Below, one piece after another: positions 1 to 12,502 of a stretch of DNA of 64,000 nucleotides. The position numbers and the translations under genes are program-made. The notes below the pieces were generated by a model, which did no database searches, had not been told where the DNA came from, and saw only the letters and a list, made by a program, of their open reading frames with translations. The stretch covers positions 558,001 through 622,000 of the forward strand of contig NW_008805086.1 in assembly GCF_000004825.1 (NCBI RefSeq), in the 5' to 3' direction. Numbering within the stretch: position 1 is the first letter of the stretch; each line of letters starts with the position of its first letter. Source of the DNA: Heterostelium album PN500. Taxonomy: Eukaryota > Evosea > Eumycetozoa > Acytosteliales > Acytosteliaceae.

Positions 1-1500
1 ATCATCATCAATTATTGTGAGCATACAATACATAATCTACTATATCTTGTTTTTGATTTTTTTTTTTTCAAACTAAATTAAATTAATTAAACCCATTAAT
101 CATGTGATTAATAATATCGGGTTTGTGGGGGAATCAAAAAAGAAAGAAAAACACTTCTGATCAATGATATCACAAAAAAGAGAGAGAGAATGAATCTCCA
201 ATTTCTCCTATTCAATTAAAATATATATTTTCATTTAAAATACTATTGTTATAAAATCGATTAGTCGATTTCATTTTATTTTTCTATATATTGTTTTCGT
301 GTGGAAGTTCAACTTTGTTTTTGACAAACTTTAAATATGTTATAAAAATTTTTTATAAACTTATAAAGGTTTAATAAAACTTTTTTCAAAATGGTTTACA
401 TTTGATTTACTCATAAAACAGTTGACCTTTTTGCAAATTTTTAAGATTGGCACACAATATTTAAAAGTTTTTCAAAAAAATGAAAAAAACAAAAAAACCT
501 TTGCCTCCATTTTTTTAAAAAATATTGCAACCAAATTTTAAAAAAATCTAAGTTACATAATTTTTAACAAAAGTCAGTTGGTTGTCACATTCTACAAATC
601 AGTATTAGCATTTTTCAAGTAGTGATAGTAATAGTAGTATAATTAATATATCAGTGCAAGTAGTATAGATAATACCATTAATAGTGTAGTAGTTCGTTAA
701 AATATAGTATTATTAGTAGATATCAAGCAAATAATAACAAAAAGAAATAAACACAAAAACAATTGCAAATCAAACTTACCAACTTAACCATAAATATCCA
801 ATATAGAGTTGGTGTTGATGCAAAAAAAAACAAAACAAAACTCACCACCCACAACATAATAACAACACACCTCAAAACTCAAACACGATTTGATTAATTT
901 AATTTACGATCAGTCAGTGAGAGTGGATATATATAATATTATTTAATAAATCAATACAATTTAAATTAATAAATAAAGAGCAGAGCAAGATAGAAGTCCT
1001 CTTTACATTGATCCCATCTAAATCTTATCAACATAACAACAACAACAACAACATTACCAGCAACAGTAACAATATTTGCAATTAATAGTATAAACTATTT
1101 TATTATACTCTGAAATCTTCAATTCAACAACAATTGTATACATATAAATATAAAATTTAAAAAAAAAACAAAAAAAACAGAAAGTTTACGCTATTTTTTT
1201 TTTTAAAAAAAAATATTGTAGTTTTTGTTGCTTCAAAAAAAAAAAAAAAAAAAAGTTTCATATTATTTTTTTTAAATAATAATAATAATAATAGAACAAA
1301 CAGATAAAACAACTATACAATTCTATAAATAATATTACTATTTAAATCAATCTCAAACTCAATTTACAATTTAAAATTTCTATTTATATATATATATAGT
1401 TGAAAATATATATTTATATATTGTTTATATATATATTTATATATCATATTATAAATAAGAAAAAAAGAAAAAAAAAAAAAAAAACTTAAAAATCAATCAT
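1..1500. other. Gene-free AT-rich leader region
   Basis: No convincing coding frame is seen. The stretch is dominated by A/T homopolymers, ATAT runs around 1380-1450 and CAA/ACA repeats near 1035-1060, which is typical of dictyostelid 5' flanks. It probably holds the promoter, the 5' UTR and perhaps a short first exon of the phosphodiesterase gene that follows, because that gene shows no in-frame ATG at the start of its open frame. Confidence 0.6.
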
Positions 1501-1536
1501 CAAAAACTGGAGTACATAAAATCTTGTTTTGGTTTT

Positions 1537-3060
1537 TTGTTTGGTGTGAGCAATTCATCGACGACGACGCCCGCCGACAACAACGAATCTCAAAACAAAT
1601 CTTCACCAAACAACGACGATATAGCCGAACAACAACATCAAAAAAATAAAAATCAAAATCAACAACAGAACGGTGATTTAAATCCAAAATCACCTGATGT
1701 AAATTTAAATAGTAATAAGAATAACAACAGTAATAATAGTAGCAGCAGCAGTAATAATAGTAGTAGCAGTAATAATAATAATAATAATAATATAAAAGAT
1801 ATGTTTTCAATTGATTTTTCATCTTGGTCAAGGAATAAAGATGAATTGGTAGATTTTTCAGTTTCAATGTTTGAGGAGGTCGGACTCAACAAAGAGTTCA
1901 ACTTGCAGCACGATACACTGGTTTCCTACATCTCAACGGTAAAGACCTTCTACAGAGACAATCCATTCCATTCTTTCTATCATGCCGTCACTGTCACGCA
2001 AATGGTTTTTCTCATGATCTCTCAAACCGAACTTAAAAACTTTTTATCACCTATCGTAAGTGTTACAACAATTTGTTAACAATGTTTATGTTCTTCTTAG
2101 TATAGTATATGACAGACAACCTAACTAACTAACTCAACTCTTGTTTTGTTTATGTTTTTGTTTTTTTTGTTTTTTTTTTTTAAACTAAAGGAAAAACTTT
2201 CATTGTTAATTGCAGCGATATCACACGATTTGGATCATCCAGGTTTGAATAACAGATTCCAAATCAATATTAAATCAGAACTTGCATTGCAGTACGATAA
2301 CAAGTCTGTGCTGGAGAATCATCATTTGTCACAGTGTTTAAGATTACTCAGAGATACCAAGGCCGGTCAATCACTACTCTCCAGTCTGACAGAGGACGAA
2401 AGAGCTATCATCTTTGAAAAAGTTAGAATCATGATTTTGGCCACTGATATGGAGCAACATTTCGCCTATAAACAGAAATTCGATGAACTGATACCTATTT
2501 TCTCGTGGGATAACCAAGAGCATAGAGATTTGTTATTTATAATGTATGTTAACGACAATATTGCTATTTTAAATAGTAGCATGTTCATTCTTTCATTTAT
2601 TAATTAATTATAACCTTTTTTCTTGTTAATTATTATTATCATTGTTTAGGTTATTAAAATCAGCTGATATCTCCAATGAATTAAGATCATTTGAAATTTC
2701 AAACAAGTGGGCCAATGCTTTAATGGAAGAGTTTTTTGCACAGGTAATTACATTTATCTTATTAACAAACTACACGAGTTTGATTTGTCTAATTAGTATA
2801 TTAATATGATCTTCTATTTTTGTTATATTTTTTTATTCATTGCTAATTATTAACAGAGTGATCTCGAAAAAGAGAATAACCTGCCTTTGACACCATTTAT
2901 GTTGAGAGAGAAAGTAGTATTGAATAGCACACAGGTTTCTTTTATCGATAAGTTCCTGTTGCCTTCGTATCAAGCTTTGCAAAACATACTACCATCATTA
3001 GGTGTATATGTAGATAGAATCATTCAAAATAGAAACAACTGGTTGAGCACCGAGCAATGA
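1537..3060 (+). CDS. 3',5'-cyclic nucleotide phosphodiesterase (class I PDEase)
   Basis: Hydrolyses cAMP and/or cGMP; the substrate cannot be told from sequence. Four exons fit: up to 2055, 2191-2543, 2650-2743 and 2857-3060, with GTAAGT, GTATGT and GTAATT donors and frame kept throughout. The spliced frame carries the class I PDE catalytic core: a first His region 'HSFYHAVTVTQ', then the metal-binding 'ISHDLDHPG', then 'LLKSADISNE' spanning the second intron. The N-terminus is Asn/Ser/Gln-rich low complexity, and no membrane segment is visible, so the enzyme is probably cytosolic. That resembles the soluble D. discoideum PDE3-type enzymes more than the membrane or RegA types (inference). The frame is open from about 1459, but its first ATG is at 1801, inside the poly-Asn region. 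The true start is therefore either 1801 or in an unseen upstream exon (possible acceptor AG at 1549-1550). Confidence 0.85.
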
Positions 3061-3667
3061 ACGAACAACAACAACAACTTTCGAAACCAACTTCATACCA
3101 AAAACTTTGCCAAATAGTCAGTCAACCAACCAACCAACCAATCAACCAACAAACTCCAGCCACCAATTATTATTTCATTCAAATGAGATCTAGCCAATTA
3201 AACCATTTATAAATCAACAACAAACAATTTCACTACGAAAAGGATTTGGTCACAAAGTTAACTTTATATCAAAAAGTTGACTGTGTGTTCACAACAATCA
3301 TGCAATCCTAATATAAATCAAAAGCAATACCATTTTGCTTAAGCATCAAACAAGCAAACAAAATCAAATATCAATAGAAAGTAATCAATTAAAACAATCA
3401 AATAGCAACCTTCTAATACAATCTTTCAACAAAACAACAAACAAACAAACAAACAAACAATTATTCACATTTCAAATGTTTATCAACAACAACAACAACA
3501 ATCTTGGTTTTCTTTCTTCGAGAAAAGGGTTGTGCTATGATAACATCATCATCATTTTTTGTACAAGAAGAAATAACTTCAAAATTATTATTATTATTGT
3601 TGTTCAATAAAATAATAAATTATTTGTAAACAAACAATATGATTTAAATGATATTGTAGTATATATT
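3061..3667. other. Intergenic, convergent 3' flanks
   Basis: Region between the PDE stop and the 3' end of the minus-strand histidine kinase. It contains CAA-rich and AAACAAAC repeat stretches (3060-3470), TAT/ATT tracts and several AATAAA-like signals. A frame at 3335-3610 lacks coding character. Probably the two 3' UTRs meet here. Confidence 0.6.
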
Positions 3668-6600
3668 TTATTTATCTTTATTATTCTCCAACGTTTCATT
3701 ATCAATGTGATTAACAAATGCTTGTGATTCATTCAAAGGATAGAAAAAGTGTTTTGGTTCTAAAGTTAATGATAATGATATAGTTAGTTAAATGAAAATA
3801 AATCTGTACTATCTATCTATTTATACATACCTTCTTTAGGTAACCATTTCAAAAGAGTACTCTTAAGTGAATCAATTTTAACTGGTTTTGCCAAGTAATC
3901 ATCCATTCCAGCCATTTTACATTGTTCTTCGGCCGATGGCTTTGAGTTTGCTGTCATTGCGATGATTGGAATTCTCTGGTGTTTCGGCTCTAGCTCTCTT
4001 ATCACCCTGGAGCAGGTGAATCCGTCCATCGAAGGCATCTGGACATCCATTAGAATCAAACTAAACTGACACTCTTGCGTGTTGGTCAGTATCTCAAGAA
4101 CCTTTCTTCCGTTGCATCCCACGATCGGGTAGTAACCAAGTTTATCGAGTTGTCTAACGATCACCTTGATATTGACATCGTTATCCTCGGCAACTAAAAT
4201 ACATCGTTTATCTTTACGCTCGATAGCAACTCCCATTGGATCGTCGATCTTCAAAATGCTACTTCCACTGCTACCACTGCTGATCGTTGCACTCGATGCA
4301 TTCGAGAGTCTTCTAGTGATAGAGTGTATCAGTTTGGTGTATCTAATCGGTTTGAGAAGATACGATGCAATCTGAGGGTGAGCCGACCACGATGACTTGT
4401 AGTCACGTCCGTATATGATCACTCGCTCGGTGGTGACTTGATCCAACATTGACTTTATTGCGGTGGATTGATCCGAGATGATCAATGCATCGAATGGTGC
4501 GTCGGTAGTCTTGGCGTGATTGAACAAGTTCAGTGCAGTCTCCATGTTGTTGGTTTCGATCGATTCGAATTGCACTGTGCTCAGCATCGAGTGGAAAGAC
4601 ATTCTAAGTTTCTGATTGGCTTCGACAACCAAGATCTTCTTTCGATCCTTTGAAAACTGGTTGAATTCAGGGAAGAAGAATTGGTTGGCCGCCGGCACAC
4701 TGCTCGGCAAATAGGCAGGTGCAGCAACCAACAACTTGAGGGAGAACCAAAAACATGAACCTTTTCCTACTTTGCTTTCATAGCTGATGTTTCCGCCCAT
4801 CAAACCGACCAAATCTCTACAAATAGAGAGTCCAAGACCGGTTCCACCGTACTTTCTTGATGAAGATCCATCGACTTGGCTGAAAGGTTGGAACAGCTGT
4901 TCAGAGACAGAGTCCGGTATACCGATTCCTGTATCTTTGACAGAGAATCTAAGTGAAACTTGATCACCTGATTCATATTCTGTCGAGATCTCTAGAACAA
5001 CATGACCAGACTCTGTAAATTTGAGTGCATTATGTACCAAATTGATGAGAACTTGACGGATGAAACGACTGTCACCATAGAGCATTGGAGGTACTGGGGA
5101 CTGTCTTCCAATAATGAAAATTAAATCTATTCCTTTCTTGTTGGCTAGTTCTCCTTGTAGATTGAGCACTTCCTCTACGATGGAGATCAACTCAAACTCG
5201 ACAATCTCCAGGGTCAGCTTGCCAGCTTCGATCTTTGAAAAGTCAAGAATGTCGTTGATCAAATTGATGAGGCCGTCGATCGATCGCTTAATAGTCTCTG
5301 CACTGTCACGTTGATTCGGAGTTAGACCGGAATCCAGGAGCAATTGGGTCATACCTAGAATACCGTGACACGGTGTTCTAAGCTCATGTGAGATGTTTGC
5401 AATGAACTGTGACTTTAGCTTGGTTGCCTTGATAGCAGACTCCTCAGCCTGTCTATATCTCGACAAGTCAAATACAAATGTAATACATTGCTCGTCACTA
5501 CCATCAACCATTGCTGCGGTGATCAAGATCGGTACTTTCTTTCCATTCTTATGGAAATAGGCTTTTTCAATTGGTTGGCACCATCTCTTTGCTTTCAATT
5601 CTTGAAGAGCACGCGCCGAAATTTCAAAGTACTCTGGTGGAGTTATCAACATCCAATCCACCTTACCCTGTTCCAAATCCTGTCTTGAATATCCAATAAT
5701 CGATAGCAATGCATCATTTGCCTACAACGGTTGAACATAACAAAGCAACTTTATTAATATCCAAAAAAAATAGTTTCGTTTGATACAAAGCATTGTACTT
5801 ACATCCATAACTAATCCTTTTAATGTTGAAAACATAACACCTAGTAAAGATAATCTAAATAAAATATTATAGGTATCTCTACACTTTTGGAATGTTTTCA
5901 GGTGTTCCTCTGCTAGTACTATTTTCTTTTGTTCGATCATACTCTCGAATGAACCTGAACTGATGTTATCGAGATCCAGCGAAAGTACGGATTTAGATTG
6001 TTGTTGTTCGTAGAGTTCCTTAAAGTTGTTGTACATTGAATCGAGATTGACTTGTGACTTGACACTGACAATCGATCCCTCGTTCATCAGGTAGCTATGA
6101 GAGATACCGACCCATCCTATGATTCTATTCCTAGTGTCACGCACAGGATTGCCTTTAAACACATAGAGAATATAGTTCTTATCGGGCAAGTAGAACCAGT
6201 AAACGAAATCCAAATGATTGGTTGACATCTTTCGTATAGTGTTGAATTGCTTTTTGAAAATGAGCTGGTTCCTCGGGTGTACAAATAATATGAAATCATC
6301 GAGTGACTGTCCTTCACACTTAAATTCGTTGCTTCCCAGTTTCTTAAAGTGAAACAACTCGCCCGAGAGATCACAACGCCAAACAATAGCTGGAAGTTTC
6401 GCCATTAAATTGGATAGAGTATCGAATTGGTGTCTAACAGCAGGATATATAAAATGTGAAATTGGTAAATTATTATTGTTATTGTTATTTTTTAGTTGGT
6501 TGTTATTATTATTATACAAAAGTTGTTTATCTTCAAAAATAGTTGGTTGTATTGATTTTAGAGTCGGTGAAGTTATTATTCCATTACTGTTTAGATACTG

Positions 6601-7462
6601 TTGGTTTTGTTGTTGTTTGACGTATTCAGGTTCGTCGATTACTTCCTCTATTGATTCGAATATACATGAGCAACCATCTGAGAAAGCTACTACGTTCATG
6701 ATGGCGCGATATTGTTGCTTGGTGACCAGATTGTTCATGATTACATCTTGTTTTATCAGCTTCTTCTCTTCGTATGCAATTTGGATGCATTCCACTACCG
6801 ATTCAAACTGGCGTTGTTCCGCTGCTTCTGCTGATGACGCCGCGCGATAGTTTTCATACGACCGTTTATTGTCAATCGAGATAATAGGATCGAATCTACT
6901 GATGATGAATTTCATGTGGCTGGAAGGACGTCTCGTTGTTCTGAAAGGAGGCGGTGAATTTGTATTGGAAAGAGGTGTAGGAGTAGAGGTGGTTGGCGTG
7001 CTCTGTGTATTTTGATTTGGCGTTGAACTTAATGAAAATGCAGGAATTGGATTGGAAAAAGCAGAGGATGATGACGATAGAGTTGGTGATGTTGTTGTGG
7101 TGGTTGGCATCGATGATGACGATGCCGATGTTAAAATCGGTGATTGTGGAGGTGTTGGCATTCGAATGATAGAATCAATCAGTTGTTCCGATGTACACTC
7201 CAGCTTAGTAGTTATATTGTTATTGGCGATGCCAGAGAATATGAAATCATCGTGATCCTGCTTTATATTGATTAGTAACATTGGAATTTCCAAAACTTGA
7301 ATTAATTTTTGCTGAATTCATCAAATCTGATTGTGAAGCAACACCACCACCAACTCCACTACCACCGATTGACTGCTGATCAGCGACAACACAATCCAAA
7401 TCTGTAATAGTGAATTGTGATATACCATTGATTGTATCATTTGCATCCAATGGATAATCCAT
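3668..7462 (-). CDS. Hybrid sensor histidine kinase with PAS domains and C-terminal receiver
   Basis: A cytosolic-looking two-component phosphorelay kinase of about 1,210 aa with no transmembrane segment. Exons run 7462-5803, 5721-3831 and a small last exon 3759-3668, joined at GTAAG and GTATGT donors. Order: Ser/Thr/Pro-rich N-terminus; a PAS-like region ('LPAIVWRCDLSGELFHFKK'); a second PAS across the first intron ('DANDALLSIIGYSRQDL'); HisKA with phospho-acceptor His in 'FIANISHELRTP' (about 5386-5388); HATPase with N box 'LINLVHNALKF', G1 'DTGIGIP' and G2 'GGTGLGLS'; a degenerate receiver ('ILVVEANQKL'); and an intact receiver ('ILVAEDNDVN', 'LILMDVQMPSMDG', 'YLAKP'). It probably feeds phosphate to an HPt protein such as RdeA (family knowledge). 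It resembles the DokA/Dhk group, but I cannot name the ortholog. Oddity: the first about 70 codons from ATG 7462 and the rest are in different frames (switch between 7318 and 7250), and no plausible intron fits there. Confidence 0.9.
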
Positions 7463-9341
7463 TGTTTGTTTTTTTAAATAAAAATATTAAAAAAAAAATA
7501 TATATATATATATAAATAAAATAACGAACGACTGTTGTTTTGTTTTGTTTTGTTTTTATTACTAAAAATACTAATACAATATATGTATGCTACAATAATA
7601 ATATTATAAAGATAAAGATAAATTTAAAGATATATAAATAATATATATAATATTCGGTTTTGTTTTGTTTTGTTTTTAAAATAAAAAAGAACACTGGTGT
7701 TCTATGGTGGACCTAATGGTAAAACATGTTTGTTTTTTGGTTTGTTTGTAGATTAACTAGTAATTACTCTATTTTATTTTTCGTTAATTTCATTGACACA
7801 TTCAGAATGTTTCATTTCACAATTTGAGGTTGTTCTGTTGGTATCACAAGTTGACTCAACTGTGGTTGTGGCGAGATGAATGATTCTAAACATATGTCTA
7901 GATGGCAGTGGGGGAGGTTCCCCTTTTAAAATCACACAATATATGTTAACGTGGTTGGTTCAAGATGAAACATATCTCAACTAAACCTCCCCCTTTTCAC
8001 TTTTTTTTTGATTATTTATATTTATTTTTTTTTTTTTTTTTGTTTTTTTTTTGTCTGAAAAAATAAATAAAAACCCAACCACAATAAAACTAAAAATCTT
8101 TGGAAGAGAACACCTGTGATGTTATTCTGCCTATGATTTTATTCACCATATACAAAAACCAATGCAAGCCCCAAAAAAAAAAACGAGATATATTAAATTA
8201 TCTTATCAACAAATTGCAAAAAATTTTTTTTATTTAAATAATTATCAACTTTTGTTGTTTTCAATATAATTCTTAACTTCAATCAATCAATATTATATCT
8301 ATTTTTGCAAAAACATAGGGCTTAAATCGATCTAATTTTAGAATGCACATATTATTATCTTTTTAATTTATCAATCATACAAACAAAACTAATAAGTTCA
8401 CAAAAAAAAAAAGAAAGAGAAAACTGCAATTTATTTAAACAAATAGTTGAATAGTAGATTAATTTCATTAGTTGCTTTTTTTAAAGGGAAATGAAATTTT
8501 CAAAGGAGTGGTATAAAAATAAGTATTGATCAAATATTTGAGTTGAGGAATAGTCAAGATAACTGACATGAGTAAAATCATTGGTTTGGTCAAAATTTAA
8601 TATAAAAAAACACACACACAACACACATTTATGAAAAACAATAAATTTGTCAATGTGTGCATTATTTCAAATAGTAGATCTTTTTTTCATTAACTCACTA
8701 TTTCTTATTCTATTTGATTTTAATAGTAATAAAATAGAAGTTGTAGTTGAAATTAAATTTCTTGTTTTACAAATTGACGTCGGAAAGCGAAGTGTATTGA
8801 AATAAACAAAATTAAAAATTTTATTAAACTAAAAAAAGATAATAAATACTGCTAGCAGATTTAAATTAGAATATTAATTTAAATAGTAGTATAATACTAA
8901 TAATAATAAATAAATATAATAATAGTAATCATACATCTTTAGACCTAGTCAGGGAGATATTTTTAATACAATACTATTAAATAATATATATTTGGAATTT
9001 AAAAAGATAAGATTCACATTTTTTTTTTATTTAAATTTAATATTATAATATTTATAACTCGAGTGGTCTTAAAATTTATTGATTAATAAGAAAAATAATA
9101 ATAAATAAAATTATTGTAAATAATAAATTGCTAGTTAGTTATTATTTTAATTATGATTAGTTAAATTAATAAATATATACATTTTTATTTATATTTTTTT
9201 ATAAGTAATAATTTAAAAGATAAAAAAATAAAGAAGGTATAGAAAAAGAAGAAAAGATTGGTATGTTTTTATTTAATATTTATATCCAGGTTTAATAAAA
9301 ATTAATTTCTCATTGCTATTTAGACGAACAGTGTTTGGAGA
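7463..9341. other. 1.9-kb gene-free stretch between divergent histidine kinase and ZIP genes
   Basis: No coding frame. It holds TTTTG repeats (7535-7560, 7655-7675), long A/T runs and, near 7680-8110, a patch of mixed composition with G-rich and C-rich boxes (see 7910-7993). Because the flanking genes are transcribed away from each other, both promoters must lie here. Confidence 0.6.
7910..7993. repeat. Exact 10-nt G/C-rich inverted repeat (GGGGGAGGTT ... AACCTCCCCC)
   Basis: GGGGGAGGTT at 7910-7919 is matched by its exact reverse complement at 7984-7993, with a 64-nt loop. G-rich and C-rich boxes stand out sharply from the surrounding A/T sequence. This could be a G-box-type developmental control element, which dictyostelid promoters often carry as G/T-rich motifs, or the stem of a small structured RNA. 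The sequence cannot decide between these. Confidence 0.35.
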
Positions 9342-10617
9342 ATGACATTGTCAACATTAGATATCAAATTGATATCGATATGTTCATTGTTTACCTTTAG
9401 TTTAATATTTGGTTTGATACCTTATTTCATAAAAAGAAGAAAGAACCAAAGTAAAACGAATGTAGTCCTATCTTTTTGTAATTCTTTTAGTGGTGGTGTT
9501 TTCTTTGGTGCCGGAATGTTACATCTATTTGCTGATTCAACGCTAGGTCTCTATGTATATAGTCAACGATTCAATAATTATCCAATATCGTATTTATCAA
9601 AATATTAAACCATTGTAAACTTTAAACTTTAAACATATTAATATAATCAATTTGTTTATTCCTTTTAAAAATAAAATTATAGTGCATTTTGTTTATGTAT
9701 TGGATTTCTATTTATTTTCTTTTTGGAAATATTTATACATTCACTTTTAAAAAGAATATCAATTAATAAAATCAAAAATAGTAGTAATAGTAATAATAAT
9801 AATAGTAGTAGTAATAATAATAGTAATTATAGTAATAATAATAAAGATAATAGTATAAAAACATCCGATAATTCTACAACAATAATATATTACGATGAAA
9901 ATGAAGCTTTAAATAAGAAACAAATCAATGGTGGTTGTACAGATGATGAAGATCAAGAGTCGCTACTTGGAAATAATATTAATAGCAATAGTACTAGTGA
10001 TGATTACGATGATAATGTTGATAGTAATGGTAGTAGTCATAATCACCACCACCACGACATATCTAGGAAGATGAAGGATAGTTATATACCATATATTTTA
10101 GTGATTGGATTATCAGTACATTCACTATTCGAAGGCATAGCACTTGGTGTTCAAAATACACAAGTTCGAATTCTAGATATATTGGTGGCTATTTTCGCAC
10201 ATAAATTCCTTGCCTCATTTGCATTAGGTGTAAATATTGTACAATCAAAAAGTGATAATACGTATGTACTAGATTAAATTTAATCCTTTTAATCAAAAAA
10301 TAAATATAAAGTACTAACAATTTAAATTAATCACAAATAAATATGTCAATAGATCATTCTTAAAGATATTTACATTAATATTAATATTCTCAATAGCATC
10401 ACCTATTGGATCTATCATTGGATTGTTAGTTTCCAACTTGGATTGTACATTGGCATCGTCGATACTTCAAGGAGTAGCGAGTGGAACGTTTCTCTATATA
10501 TCGGTGATCGAAATCATACCAAGAGAAATCAATCATCAGAGTAAACATCTGGTGTTGAAATCGATATTATTACTCTTTGGTTTTTCGATCATGGCAATCG
10601 TTGCACTCTGGATATAA
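9342..10617 (+). CDS. ZIP-family zinc/iron transporter
   Basis: Membrane importer of Zn2+ or related divalent metals (ZIP/SLC39 family). Exons 9342-9589, 9683-10261 and 10353-10617 give 363 aa with frame kept. N-terminal helices include 'SFSGGVFFGAGMLHLFAD', matching the first conserved ZIP helix with its His. A long variable loop follows, rich in Asn/Ser/Asp and holding a 'HNHHHHD' His cluster, which is typical of ZIP loops between TM3 and TM4 and probably binds metal. The signature TM4 is 'VIGLSVHSLFEGIALGVQ', followed by TM5 'FAHKFLASFALGV' with conserved His-Lys. The last exon has 'LQGVASGTFLYISVIEIIPRE', matching the C-terminal ZIP helices. Plasma or internal membrane location cannot be told. 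Confidence 0.9.
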
Positions 10618-10820
10618 TAAATATTATATATTATGTACATTAAACTAAACTTATCCAATTATAATAAAAATAATCTATCATGATTTTTAAACTAACTAAA
10701 GTCTATTAATAATAATATTATTTATAGTTTTACTATTTTTAAAAGTTTATTTTAAATTATCGCGGCTTGTACAAATTGAAAAAAAAAAAAAAAACTTTTG
10801 ATTCCTTTCTAAACATCTTT

Positions 10821-11877
10821 CTAAACAGGTCCACATCTCATGATTTCAATTGAACCAGCGGTATTTGAGAAACCGATTCTCTTTTTGTTGACTAATCTTA
10901 ACTCTTTCATAATTGCCAACTCACGTAATGTTGACTATAAATGATGGTGATTATATTATTAGTTAGTTATCTTTACTTATATATATTTATAAAATAGTAA
11001 GTATACTTACAACACCTGAACCAATGAAATCATGATTACCGTTGGAATCCCAATCCCAACATTCAATTTTGATTGGTCTCTCCAAGTTACCTCCACACAA
11101 TTGGTAGAGTGACAATGTGATTGGTGCAAACGTTGGATTCTGATTGTCGTGATGAGTCTCTGTTCTGTGAATGACGATCCAATCGCTCGATGAACCACCA
11201 CCACGTTCATCTACATAACCTTGATGTCCTTTGTTTGCATATTGGTTTCTGGGAATGGAGATGGTAAGGAATGGGTCACTCTTTGAGAATACGTCTTTAC
11301 GATCCAATCGACAACCACGGAGATGCAAGAGGTATGGAACGTCCGCTACACCCATTACAGGTGCAACGACACCGACACCAACACCGACACCGATCGACGG
11401 TGTGACAACTGGCATTGGCGCGGCGACACTCATCGGTGCCGACAATCCGTACGATGGGTATGGAGCAGAGACGGCACCGTATGTGTTGTATGGCTGTTGG
11501 TATGCACTGTATGCACTGCTTGTGTAACCGGGATAGGCAACAGGTGGTGCAGCAGTGCTAATAGAGGTGGCAGTGGAGTATGATGTTGTCGAGCTACTGT
11601 AGGGCGATCCATATTGCTGTGGTGGGAGTTGTGAAGGATTATATTGTTGTTGTGGTGGATATTGTTGTTGTGGTGGATATTGTTGTTGTTGTGGTGGGTA
11701 ACCTCCATATCCTTGTTGTGGAGGGTATCCTGTATTCTGTGGTTGCTGTGGAGGATAGTTATATTGTCCCGGTGCACCATATCCTCCTGGCTGTTGTTGT
11801 TGTTGTTGTTGTTTCGCCAAATTAGGTGTTTCCTGTGACGGATAATTATATTGTCCTGGTGCTGGATAGTTTGACAT
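10821..11877 (-). CDS. Pro/Gln/Tyr-rich C2-domain protein
   Basis: Predicted 326 aa in two exons, 11877-11011 and 10934-10821 (GTAAGT donor; the last exon adds 'STLRELAIMKELRLVNKKR' and a short tail ending 'MRCGPV'). The N-terminal half is low complexity, with PPQQ-Y-PPQQ-type repeats and GYPPQQ motifs like those of annexin VII or other Ca-dependent phospholipid-binding proteins. The C-terminal half is one C2 domain of the copine type: 'LHLRGCRLDRKDVFSKSDPFLTISI', then 'NPTFAPITLSLYQLCGG' and 'IECWDWDSNGNHDFIGS', with the Asp residues expected to bind Ca2+. There is no VWA domain, so it is not a full copine. Likely a Ca2+-dependent membrane-binding adaptor (inference). Confidence 0.85.
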
Positions 11878-12502
11878 GTTATGTTCTAAGATCTTTTATA
11901 TCTACCTTTGTTTGGGTAATTTATGATTGTGTGACGATGAAATGATGTATGTGTTTGTTTTATAAAAAAATAAAATAAAAATAAAAATCGATTTATCAAA
12001 AATGTGATTTTAAAAATAAAAAGTATTCACAATATAATGTATATAAATAAAAATAATAAATACAAATATTATTAAAGTTTTAATATACAAATAATATTTA
12101 ATTAATTTTAAATAAAAAAAGAATGAATGATAGAAAACAAAAAAAAATTATAAAAAAAAAAAAACAAGAGGTTGACACAACCAAATTTTGGGTAAAATTG
12201 CAATTTTTTTTTAATCACATTTTTGCACAAGTGAAAGCAACAAAAAATGACACTTTGTATTTTTTTATTTTGGGCTACATCATCTTGAAATATTGGGAAC
12301 AAGATGTTTAGATATTAGACATTCAGAAGTGAACATCTTTTTTTAGTTTATTTAAATTAAAATTTTAGTAAAATGTTTTTATTTATGTTTGTTTTTTTTG
12401 TTTAAATCTGTACATTTGTATTTATTTGTGTTTTGTTGTTGTTTTGTAATATTAAATAAGTATACATTTAATTATTTTTATTATATTTGTATTTTCTTTA
12501 AT
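11878..12502. other. Intergenic AT-rich spacer
   Basis: Only A/T-rich sequence with T and A homopolymers. Short overlapping frames on both strands at 12108-12311 read through poly-A/poly-T and have no coding character. It probably contains the promoter of the C2-domain gene and the 3' flank of the following small gene. Confidence 0.6.

Noticed and set aside
6410-6850. Plus-strand open frame opposite the histidine kinase N-terminus
   Set aside because: It reads the complement of Asn/Ser-rich coding sequence and gives Leu/Cys-rich text typical of a shadow frame.
7321-7430. Possible intron (GTATAT donor near 7425) to explain the histidine kinase frame change
   Set aside because: The interval has strong coding character (Gly/Ser/Val-rich, GC-rich codons), so removing it is less likely than a small indel further on.
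12108-12311. Overlapping open frames on both strands
   Set aside because: Both run through poly-A/poly-T and have Lys/Phe/Ile-only composition, with neither codon bias nor motif.
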